A stretch of DNA of 10,645 nt from DATAVK01 sp036267755 (lineage in GTDB: Bacteria; Actinomycetota; Actinomycetes; JAFAQI01): the NCBI GenBank assembly GCA_036267755.1, contig DATAVK010000152.1, positions 1 to 10,645 of the forward strand, given 5' to 3'. How positions within the stretch are numbered: position 1 is the stretch's first letter; each line of letters starts with the position of its first letter. Positions 1-6,060 of the stretch are shown piece after piece. A program made the position numbers and the translations under genes. The notes beneath the pieces were generated by a model. That model worked only from the letters and a program-made list of their open reading frames with translations, searched no databases and was not told where the DNA came from.

Positions 1-325
1 TGCGATAGAGCATGAAGCGCTCGCGGTTCTGACCGGTGGTGAGCTGCAGGCTGGCGGATCCCTTTGGGCAGAGCCGGCCGCGGCTGACCGGGGAGTCGGT
101 GTCCCCCTCGATCTGGATGACCTGGTCGTCCTTGACGTACACCGATTGGCCGCAGCCGACGGCGCAGAACGGGCAGACCGACTTCACGACCTTGTCCGCG
201 GTGCGGGTGCGCGGCTGCAGCGCCTCGCTGACTGGGGATTTGGCCGCGGCGCCGCGCCCGAGCGGGTCGGTGCCGGTGACCTGGCGGTATGCCGGCCAGC
301 CCTCGAGCCACGTCTTCGCGCCCAC
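1..325 (-). CDS. Formate dehydrogenase-type molybdopterin oxidoreductase, alpha subunit (N-terminal part, cut by window edge)
   Basis: Catalytic subunit of a formate dehydrogenase of the DMSO-reductase superfamily, which oxidises formate to CO2 at a Mo/W-bis-MGD centre. Only the first 108 codons lie in the window; the gene runs off the left edge. The start is a GTG at 325-323, followed by GAKTWLEGWPAYRQ, which I recognise as the usual N-terminus of actinobacterial FdhA/FdoG-like proteins. The N-terminal [4Fe-4S] site is complete: C51-x2-C54-x3-C58-x27-C86, then P87-K88. The Lys after the last Cys is conserved in formate dehydrogenases, where it relays electrons between cluster and cofactor. 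No twin-arginine signal is seen, so this subunit is probably cytoplasmic, unlike E. coli FdnG. The residue binding the metal (Cys or Sec) lies outside the window. G-rich stretches at 350-346 and 343-339 are weak ribosome-site candidates. Other DMSO-reductase enzymes share the cluster motif, but the flanking sequence favours formate dehydrogenase. Confidence 0.92.
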   Translation of the reverse strand, partial: MGAKTWLEGWPAYRQVTGTDPLGRGAAAKSPVSEALQPRTRTADKVVKSVCPFCAVGCGQSVYVKDDQVIQIEGDTDSPVSRGRLCPKGSASLQLTTGQNRERFMLYR

Positions 326-362
326 GATCGGGACGTTACCCCCTGCCCCCAGGAGTACGCCG

Positions 363-704
363 TCAGTCGGTCAGGTCGGGGACGTCGACGCCCTGGATCC
401 CCACCTGGTGGGAGAAGCAGTCCTCGAGCAGGCTCACCTGCTTGTCGTCGGCGTGGTCGATCCGGAACCGGATGTCGCCGACCTGGTCAGCCCCGAGCGA
501 GGACTTGTCGACCGGCTCGGCCACTGCCGCCGGGGTCACGTGCTCGCAGTTGTGCAGCGCAACGAGCTTCTGGGTCGCCGTGGTCCCGGGCTGGAAGTAC
601 ACGACCAGCTCCTGCTTGGTCAGCGCCGAGGTGTTGCATCCGCTCAGGGCTCCGATCGCCGTACCCGCAAGAACGCAGGTCGCGACGAGCCGGCGGATGT
701 GCAC
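363..704 (-). CDS. Small secreted lipoprotein, function unknown
   Basis: A 113-residue protein with a lipoprotein signal: basic start (R4, R5), hydrophobic stretch about 6-19, and lipobox L20-S21-G22-C23, so Cys23 is the likely lipidated residue after signal peptidase II cleavage. The mature part is about 90 residues. It has a charged C-terminal half and two further cysteines, C53 and C96, that could form a disulfide outside the membrane. The segment ELVVYFQPGTTATQKL, and a second strand-helix unit near residues 78-97, suggest a small alpha/beta fold. It faintly recalls the extracellular domain of FtsX-like permeases, but that is a guess. The start is GTG at 704-702; no other start would keep the signal peptide. 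No strong ribosome site precedes it. It lies 37 bp upstream of the formate dehydrogenase gene on the same strand and might be co-transcribed with it, though no functional link is evident. I do not recognise the family. Confidence 0.8.
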   Translation of the reverse strand: MHIRRLVATCVLAGTAIGALSGCNTSALTKQELVVYFQPGTTATQKLVALHNCEHVTPAAVAEPVDKSSLGADQVGDIRFRIDHADDKQVSLLEDCFSHQVGIQGVDVPDLTD

Positions 705-721
705 CGTGTCAGCCTACGGGG

Positions 722-2563
722 GTGACACAACACGTCTCGCAGCCCATCGAGAGCTACGCCCTGCTCGGCGACATGCAGACCGCGGCGCTGGTCAGCCGGC
801 TCGGCTCGGTGGACTGGCTGGCCCTCCCCCGGTTCGACTCCGGCGCGTGCTTCGCGGCGCTGCTCGGTGACGACTCCCACGGTCGCTGGATCATGGCGCC
901 CAAAGCTGGTGGCGAGTGCACCCGCCGCCGGTACCGGCCGGAGACGCTGATCCTCGAGTCGGAGTGGGACACGCCGGGCGGCACCGTGCGCGTCATCGAC
1001 TTCATGCCGCCTCGCGGTGAGGCGCCGGACATCGTGCGGATCGTCGAGGGGGTGCGCGGTCAGGTCGAGATGGTGACGGAGCTGACCGTCCGCTTCGACT
1101 ACGGCTCGGTGCTGCCCTGGGCCCGGCAGGTCGACGACGGGCTGAGCATGGTGGCCGGCCCCGACTCCGTGCATCTCGCCACCGAGGTGACGATGCGCGC
1201 CACCGACCGCGCGCATCGCGGCGAGTTCCTCGTCTCGGCCGGCGAGCGGGTGCCGTTCGTCCTTACCTGGCAGGCCTCCCACCTGCCCCGGCCGCATCCG
1301 GTGCGGCCCGAGGAAGCGCTCAACGACACCGTCGAGTTCTGGGACGACTGGATGGGGCAGGTGCAGTACGACGGTGAGTGGCGGGACGCCGTCGTACGGT
1401 CCCTGATCGTCCTCAAGGCGCTCACCTACGCCCCAACGGGAGGGATAGTCGCCGCGGCCACGACGTCGTTGCCGGAGGCGATCGGCGGGAACCGCAACTG
1501 GGACTACCGGTACTGCTGGCTCCGCGACGCGACGATGACGCTGCAAGCCCTGCTGTACGCCGGTTGCCACGAGGAGGCCAAGGCCTGGAGTGACTGGCTG
1601 CTGCGCGCGGTGGCCGGCGACCCCGCCGACATCCAGATCATGTACGGCCTGGCCGGCGAGCGCCGGCTCGAGGAGTACGAGCTGCCGTGGCTGCCGGGTT
1701 ACGCGGGCTCGTCGCCGGTGCGGGTCGGGAACCAGGCGTCGGGCCAGTTCCAGCTCGACGTGTTCGGCGAGCTGCTCGACGCGCTTCACCTGGACCGCAC
1801 CTCCGGCCTGAGCGACCCACGGGAGACCTGGCCGGTCCAGCTCGGCGTCCTCGGTCAGCTCGAGAAGCGCTGGGACGCTCCCGACCAATCGCTGTGGGAG
1901 ATGCGCGGCGACCCGCGGCACTTCGTCCACTCGAAGGTGATGGCCTGGGTCGGGCTGGACCGTGCCGTGCTGGCCGTGGAGAAGTTCGGGATGCGGGGCC
2001 CGGTGGAGCGGTGGCGCGCGGCGCGCGACGCCATCCATGCGGAGGTCTGCGAGAAGGGGTACGACGCCGACCGCGGCACGTTCACGCAGTCCTACGGCTC
2101 CAAGGGGCTCGATGCCGCCACGCTGCTGATCCCGCAGGTCGGCTTCCTGCCCCCGACCGACGAGCGGGTGATCGGCACGGTCGACACCATCTCCCGGGAG
2201 CTGATGCACGACGGTTTCGTGCTGCGCTACGACACTGCGACAGCCGGCGACGGTCTCAGCGGCACCGAAGGGGCGTTCCTCGCCTGCACGCTGTGGCTCG
2301 CCGACGATCTGCACCTCATCGGCCGGCAGAACGAGGCGCGCGAGACCTTCGAGCGCGTCCTCGACCTGCGCAACGACGTAGGTCTGCTGTCCGAGGAGTA
2401 CGACCCGGTCGCGCGGCGCCAGCTGGGCAACACCCCCCAGGCGTTCAGCCATGTGCCACTGGTGAACACCGCACGGGCGCTGTCCCGCACCGGATCCCAC
2501 CCGGGACGGGTCTCCCGGCGCGAACCCCAGCCGCATCCCCGGCAGGAACCCGCCGGTCGGTAG
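722..2563 (+). CDS. Glycoside hydrolase family 15 protein (trehalase/glucoamylase-like)
   Basis: A 613-residue cytoplasmic enzyme with no signal peptide, of the actinobacterial GH15 group that includes mycobacterial trehalase. Such enzymes release glucose from trehalose or other alpha-glucosides by inversion. The N-terminal domain (to about residue 215) opens with IESYALLGDMQTAALVSRLG and VDWLALPRFDS, the usual start of this group. The (alpha/alpha)6 catalytic domain follows, with NWDYRYCWLRD at 259-269 and MYGLAGER from 307. The proposed general acid is E393 in SLWEMRG, and the proposed base is E558 in LLSEEYDP, followed by GNTPQAFSHVPLVN. Both assignments are by homology. The last 25 or so residues are Arg/Pro-rich and probably disordered. 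The start is GTG 722, chosen because conserved sequence begins right after it; the frame stays open upstream to 146, but that part is the antisense of the lipoprotein gene. Substrate cannot be decided: trehalase, glucoamylase or oligosaccharide glucosidase are all possible. A 33-bp gap separates it from the next gene, so co-transcription is possible. Confidence 0.93.
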   Translation: MTQHVSQPIESYALLGDMQTAALVSRLGSVDWLALPRFDSGACFAALLGDDSHGRWIMAPKAGGECTRRRYRPETLILESEWDTPGGTVRVIDFMPPRGEAPDIVRIVEGVRGQVEMVTELTVRFDYGSVLPWARQVDDGLSMVAGPDSVHLATEVTMRATDRAHRGEFLVSAGERVPFVLTWQASHLPRPHPVRPEEALNDTVEFWDDWMGQVQYDGEWRDAVVRSLIVLKALTYAPTGGIVAAATTSLPEAIGGNRNWDYRYCWLRDATMTLQALLYAGCHEEAKAWSDWLLRAVAGDPADIQIMYGLAGERRLEEYELPWLPGYAGSSPVRVGNQASGQFQLDVFGELLDALHLDRTSGLSDPRETWPVQLGVLGQLEKRWDAPDQSLWEMRGDPRHFVHSKVMAWVGLDRAVLAVEKFGMRGPVERWRAARDAIHAEVCEKGYDADRGTFTQSYGSKGLDAATLLIPQVGFLPPTDERVIGTVDTISRELMHDGFVLRYDTATAGDGLSGTEGAFLACTLWLADDLHLIGRQNEARETFERVLDLRNDVGLLSEEYDPVARRQLGNTPQAFSHVPLVNTARALSRTGSHPGRVSRREPQPHPRQEPAGR

Positions 2564-2585
2564 GCTGCCCCCAGCAACGGCGACC

Positions 2586-2593
2586 GGGAGAGG
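2586..2593 (+). promoter_or_regulatory. Ribosome binding site of the small membrane protein gene
   Basis: The purine run GGGAGAGG ends 3 bp before the GTG at 2597, with its GGGAG core about 6 bp away. It is among the clearest Shine-Dalgarno sequences in the window and supports 2597 as a true start and the short frame after it as a real gene. Confidence 0.65.
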
Positions 2594-2596
2594 CAA

Positions 2597-2794
2597 GTGA
2601 CCACCGAGACCAAGTTCGTCCTCGTGCTCGCGGTGTTCAGCGTGCTGCTGCTCATCGTGGGAAGCCTGTTCGCCCGGCGGCTGGCCAGCGCGCCGCCGCG
2701 CGTGATCCGCACCGTGTGGCCGGTCGCGGCCGCCGTCACCGGCGCCTGCTACGCCACGCTCGTCTTCATCGCGCGCTCACACGTCAAGGGGTGA
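2597..2794 (+). CDS. Small two-helix membrane protein upstream of murT
   Basis: A 65-residue protein of unknown function. The sequence shows two hydrophobic segments, about residues 7-25 (FVLVLAVFSVLLLIVGSLF) and 41-58 (VWPVAAAVTGACYATLVF). They are joined by a basic linker (ARRLASAPPRVIR), which suggests a hairpin with the linker in the cytoplasm. It starts at GTG 2597 behind a good ribosome site, and its TGA at 2792-2794 overlaps the GTG start of murT at 2791 (GTGA). Translation of murT is therefore probably coupled to it. This position and the strong start make it a real gene despite its size. It might help bring the MurT-GatD complex to the membrane where lipid II sits, but that rests only on position. 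I do not recognise a family. Confidence 0.75.
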   Translation: MTTETKFVLVLAVFSVLLLIVGSLFARRLASAPPRVIRTVWPVAAAVTGACYATLVFIARSHVKG

Positions 2795-4029
2795 GCTCCG
2801 CACGGTTCGCGGTTGCGCGTGCCGTCGGTGCCGGTGCCGCCGGGCTGTCTAGAGCTACCGGCAGGGGCAGCGGCACGACCGTCGGCGGCCGTCTGACGCT
2901 TGCCATCGACCCCTCCGCGCTGCAGCGGGCGGCCGCAGGACGCGACCTGGCCCTGGTCAGCGGCACGAACGGCAAGACGACGACCCGCAGCCTGCTCGTC
3001 GCCGCGCTGGCGACCCGAGGTCCGGTCGTCAGCAACGGCGGCGGCGCCAACCTACCGACCGGCCTGACCGCTGCTCTCGCCACGAACCGTACGGCGCGGA
3101 TGGGCGTCCTCGAGGTCGACGAGCCGTACCTGCCGCGGGTGGCGGCGGCCGTCATGCCGCGCGTCGTCGTCCTGCTCAACCTCAGCCGGGACCAGCTCGA
3201 CCGCTACGCGGAGGTACGCCGGTTGGCCGGGATCTGGCGGGACGCCTTGGCTCAGCCTGGGGCGCCGACCGCCGTCGCCAACGTAGACGATCCGCTCGTG
3301 GTCTGGGCGGCGAGCGCCGCACCGCACGCGATCTGGGTCGCGGCCGGCCAGCGCTGGCGTGACGACGCCACCGTCTGCCCGGCGTGTGGCGACGTCATCC
3401 GACGCGACGGCGAGGACTGGAGCAGCGAGTGCGGGCTGCGCCGCCTGACGCCCCAATGGTCGGTGTCCGGCAGCGCCGTGACCGATCCAGCCGGCGAGGT
3501 CCATCAGGTCTCCCTCGCCATCCCGGGCGACGTGAACATCGGCAACGCAGCGCTCGCCGCCGCGGCCGCGTCATTGTGGGACGTCACGGCCCCCGAGGCG
3601 TTCGCCGCGATGGCGTCGATCCCCTCGGTGGAGGGCCGCTACCTGCAGACGACGTACGCCGGTCACGCGGTGCGCCTGCTGCTCGCGAAGAACCCAGCCG
3701 GCTGGGTCGAGGCGCTGTCGATGGCGCGCCCGGAGCCGGCGGGGGTGGTCATCTCGGTGAATGCCCGCGCCGCCGACGGCCGCGACCCCTCGTGGCTGTG
3801 GGACTCGCCGTTCGAGGTGATGCGGGGCCGGTTCGCCGTCGCGACCGGCGAGCGGTCCCGCGACGTCGCGGTCCGGCTGCGCTATGCGGGCGTCGACCAC
3901 GTCCGGGTGGACGACCCGGCCGCTGCGCTGGCCCGAGCAGGTGACGCGGCCGGCACCGGCAATCCGGTCGATGTCCTCGCCAACTACACCGCGTTCCAGG
4001 CATTTCGCCGGGTGGTCGGCGATGGCTGA
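2791..4029 (+). CDS. murT: MurT, lipid II isoglutaminyl synthase ligase-like subunit
   Basis: A 412-residue Mur ligase-like subunit. With GatD it amidates the alpha-carboxyl of D-Glu in the lipid II stem peptide to D-isoglutamine, using ATP and glutamine, at the inner face of the membrane. The P-loop is GTNGKTTT (G58-T65). EVDEPYLPRV and NLSRDQLDRYAEV are hallmarks of MurT. A zinc ribbon inserted in the central domain starts with C196-P-A-C199, but its second half reads W210-S-S-E-C214-G. Ser211 sits where a cysteine is expected, leaving three Cys. The C-terminal DUF1727 domain has LLLAKNPAGWVEAL and ADGRDPSWLWDSPFE (about 327-341). D329 or D332 there is the candidate for the aspartate that completes the GatD catalytic triad in staphylococcal MurT. 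The GTG start overlaps the stop of the small membrane protein, and the 3' end overlaps gatD by 8 bp. Length and domain order are normal for the family. Confidence 0.95.
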   Translation: MSSARFAVARAVGAGAAGLSRATGRGSGTTVGGRLTLAIDPSALQRAAAGRDLALVSGTNGKTTTRSLLVAALATRGPVVSNGGGANLPTGLTAALATNRTARMGVLEVDEPYLPRVAAAVMPRVVVLLNLSRDQLDRYAEVRRLAGIWRDALAQPGAPTAVANVDDPLVVWAASAAPHAIWVAAGQRWRDDATVCPACGDVIRRDGEDWSSECGLRRLTPQWSVSGSAVTDPAGEVHQVSLAIPGDVNIGNAALAAAAASLWDVTAPEAFAAMASIPSVEGRYLQTTYAGHAVRLLLAKNPAGWVEALSMARPEPAGVVISVNARAADGRDPSWLWDSPFEVMRGRFAVATGERSRDVAVRLRYAGVDHVRVDDPAAALARAGDAAGTGNPVDVLANYTAFQAFRRVVGDG

Positions 4030-4777
4030 CCCGGTCCGGATCGCCCTGGTGTTCCCGTCGGTGCTGGGCACGTACGGCGACGGTGGGAACGCGAGCGTGC
4101 TCGCCCAACGGCTGCGCTGGCGCGGCATCGACGCCGAGACCATCGACGTCGGCATCGACGAGGCGGTGCCCTCGCAGGCCGATCTCTATGTGCTGGGCGG
4201 TGGTGAGGACACGGCGCAGACCCTGGCCGTGAGCCGGCTCGGCGACGGCGCCCTCGCCCGCGCAGCCACGTCCGGCGCGACGGTGTTCGCGGTGTGCGCC
4301 GGCTTCCAGATCCTCGGCGAGACCTTCCTTGACGGCGCCGGCGCCGTCCACGCCGGCCTCGGGCTGATCGACTGCCGCACCGACCGGCTGGTTGGCCCCC
4401 GCGCCGTCGGCGAGCTCTACGGTCGATCCACCGTGCCCGGAGTCGAGACGGTCACCGGATATGAGAACCACGGCGGCCGCACGGTGCTCGGATCGGATGC
4501 GCTGCCGTTCGCCACGGTGCGATCCGGGATCGGCAACGGCGACGCGGGCGTCGACGGAGCCGTGCAGGGCAGCGTCGTCGCGACGTACCTGCACGGTCCC
4601 GCGCTCGCCCGCAACCCGGCCCTGGCAGACGAGCTGCTGCGTCGGGTCGTCGGTGACCTGACCACGCTCGATGACGGCGAAGAGGACGAGCTCCGCCGGG
4701 AACGCATGACGGCCCTACGACGAGGACGGAGGACGTGGTGGCGACGGCAGTGGCGGCCCCCCGCGCGCAGCGCCTGA
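4022..4777 (+). CDS. gatD: GatD, lipid II isoglutaminyl synthase glutaminase subunit
   Basis: A 251-residue class I glutamine amidotransferase of the CobB/CobQ-like (GATase_3) type. It hydrolyses glutamine and passes ammonia to MurT for lipid II amidation. Visible motifs are YVLGGGEDTAQ, the nucleophile elbow VCAGFQILGETF with catalytic C92, the family signature GYENHGGRT, and TYLHGPALARNP with catalytic H191. These match Cys94 and His189 of S. aureus GatD. The acidic member of the triad is expected from MurT, so the two proteins should act as a heterodimer. The start is ATG 4022 inside the end of murT, with a weak GGGTGG ribosome site at 4010-4015; the 8-bp overlap fits coupled synthesis of the two subunits. 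The last 25 or so residues are rich in Arg and Trp and may not belong to the core fold. That tail overlaps the next gene by 43 bp. Confidence 0.95.
   Translation: MADPVRIALVFPSVLGTYGDGGNASVLAQRLRWRGIDAETIDVGIDEAVPSQADLYVLGGGEDTAQTLAVSRLGDGALARAATSGATVFAVCAGFQILGETFLDGAGAVHAGLGLIDCRTDRLVGPRAVGELYGRSTVPGVETVTGYENHGGRTVLGSDALPFATVRSGIGNGDAGVDGAVQGSVVATYLHGPALARNPALADELLRRVVGDLTTLDDGEEDELRRERMTALRRGRRTWWRRQWRPPARSA
4722..4732 (+). promoter_or_regulatory. Ribosome binding site of the mannosyltransferase gene, inside gatD
   Basis: Two purine cores, GAGGA (4722-4726) and GGAGG (4728-4732), lie just before a GTG-GTG pair at 4735 and 4738. GAGGA is 8 bp from the first GTG and GGAGG is 5 bp from the second. 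Either can serve, so the start is uncertain by one codon. The site lies in the coding sequence of gatD and explains the long overlap. Confidence 0.6.
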
Positions 4778-6060
4778 CCCGGGACCGCACCCTCGTCGGT
4801 GCGGTCGCCGTCGCCGGCCTTGCTGCTTCCGTGTTGGTCGCGATGACCGGCGCGCCCGGGACCGGCCGGCCGCGGCTGGCGACCGCCGGCTCCGCGGCCA
4901 TGGTCGGCTGCTGGCTCGCGCTGGTCGCCGCGACGCACGCCGGCTTCCTGGGGCGCCGCGGCGTCGTCGCCGTCGCAGCGGCCTGGGGCCTGCCCCTCGC
5001 GGTAGCCGCACCGTTGCTGTCCTTCGACGTCTACTCCTACCTGGCCTACGGAAGGCTGATGGCCAGCGGTCATGACCCGTACGCCTCGGGTCCGGCGGCG
5101 CTCGGGCTCGGCAACCCGTGGGCGCAGCACGTCGACCCGCAGTTCCTGCACCTCAAGGCGCCGTACGGTCCGGCGGGTCTGCTCGTCGCGCGGCTCGGTG
5201 TCGCGGCAGGGAGCCCGGCCGGTGGTGTCGCGCTGCTCACCGTGATCGCGGCCGGCTGCATCGTGGCCGTCGCGGTCATCATCGAACGGCTGTGCCGACC
5301 GCAGGACCGGGCCGTCGCACTGGCGCTGTGGCTGGCATCGCCGCTCGTGCTCCTGCACCTACTCGGGGGTCTCCACCTCGACGACGTCATGGCGCTGCTG
5401 GTCGCGCTCGGCTGCCTGGCAGCCCGACATCGCCGCTGGGCGTTAGCGGCGCTGGCGATCGGCGTCTGTACGGCGATCAAGGTGCCTGCGGCCGCGGCGC
5501 TGCCCGCCATCGTCCTCGTCGACCTGCCGGACGGTGGACGGCAGGTGCTGCGAGCCGTCGTGACCCGCTCACTTGCCGCGGCCGCGGGGTACGTCGTCCC
5601 TGCCGCCATCGTCGGTGACCCGGGCGGCGTGCTGCGCACCGTCACGAGCCCGACCGGCAACCACACGCTGGCCGCACCGAGCGTGCTGCTCGGCAAGCTG
5701 CTGGGCGGCTCTCATGTCGCCAACACGCTGACGGCCACGATCGGGGTGATCGTGGCCGTCGCCGTCATCGGCTGGCTGGTGGCTACCGCCCGCAACCGGC
5801 CGGCGCCGGTGACGATCGGCGGCTCGCTGCTCGCGATTGTGGTCGGCGCGCCGGTCGTCTACCCGTGGTACCTCACCTGGGGGTTGCCCGGATTGGTCCC
5901 GACGCCGCGTCGCTGGCTGCCATCGCTGATGACGGCAGCGGCGCTGGTCTACCTGCCGGGGCTGTCGGGGCTGTCGGTCATCGGCGTACTGCTCGTCATC
6001 GTGGTCGCCGCCGGGCTGATGCTCGCGTCGTGGCGCACTGGCGTACGGATCGGCCACTGA
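4735..6060 (+). CDS. GT-C family membrane mannosyltransferase (MptA/MptB-like)
   Basis: A 441-residue integral membrane glycosyltransferase. Enzymes of this GT-C type use polyprenyl-phosphate mannose and add alpha-1,6-mannose to lipoglycan or related acceptors on the outer face of the membrane. I count about 12 hydrophobic helices, the first near 20-37. The first large outer loop carries FDVYSYLAYGRLMASGHDPY (D98, Y100, Y102, D114-P115-Y116) then SGP, the D-x-Y-x-Y ... D-P-Y pattern of MptA/MptB proteins, with D98 the likely catalytic acid. A second family-like stretch is SPLVLLHLLGGLHLDD; APVVYPWYLTW lies in a late helix. It is somewhat shorter than mycobacterial MptB. GTG 4735 or 4738 is the start; both follow a strong ribosome site within gatD. 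Codon 237 is TTA (5443-5445), rare in such DNA. The last 112 bp overlap the convergent gene. Sugar and acceptor are inferred; another polyprenol-phosphate sugar cannot be excluded. Confidence 0.85.
   Translation: MVATAVAAPRAQRLTRDRTLVGAVAVAGLAASVLVAMTGAPGTGRPRLATAGSAAMVGCWLALVAATHAGFLGRRGVVAVAAAWGLPLAVAAPLLSFDVYSYLAYGRLMASGHDPYASGPAALGLGNPWAQHVDPQFLHLKAPYGPAGLLVARLGVAAGSPAGGVALLTVIAAGCIVAVAVIIERLCRPQDRAVALALWLASPLVLLHLLGGLHLDDVMALLVALGCLAARHRRWALAALAIGVCTAIKVPAAAALPAIVLVDLPDGGRQVLRAVVTRSLAAAAGYVVPAAIVGDPGGVLRTVTSPTGNHTLAAPSVLLGKLLGGSHVANTLTATIGVIVAVAVIGWLVATARNRPAPVTIGGSLLAIVVGAPVVYPWYLTWGLPGLVPTPRRWLPSLMTAAALVYLPGLSGLSVIGVLLVIVVAAGLMLASWRTGVRIGH

Noticed and set aside
146..721. Upstream extension of the GH15 reading frame
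   Set aside because: The extension is Arg/Pro-rich low-complexity sequence antisense to the lipoprotein and formate dehydrogenase genes; GH15 similarity begins right after GTG 722.
644..2596. A 650-codon open frame antisense to the GH15 gene
   Set aside because: Typical mirror frame of a high-GC gene; composition is rich in His, Arg, Gly and Pro with no recognisable motif, whereas the plus strand carries GH15 catalytic motifs throughout.
4331..4348. Perfect 18-bp palindrome GACGGCGCCGGCGCCGTC inside gatD
   Set aside because: It encodes DGAGAV within a conserved part of the protein, and such GC palindromes arise easily in this base composition; there is no T-run or intergenic setting for a terminator or operator.
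5959..5976. Tandem copy of a 9-bp unit (GGGGCTGTC twice)
   Set aside because: It only yields a repeated Gly-Leu-Ser in the last helix of the mannosyltransferase; two copies are too few to call a functional repeat, though it lies in the overlapping 3' ends.
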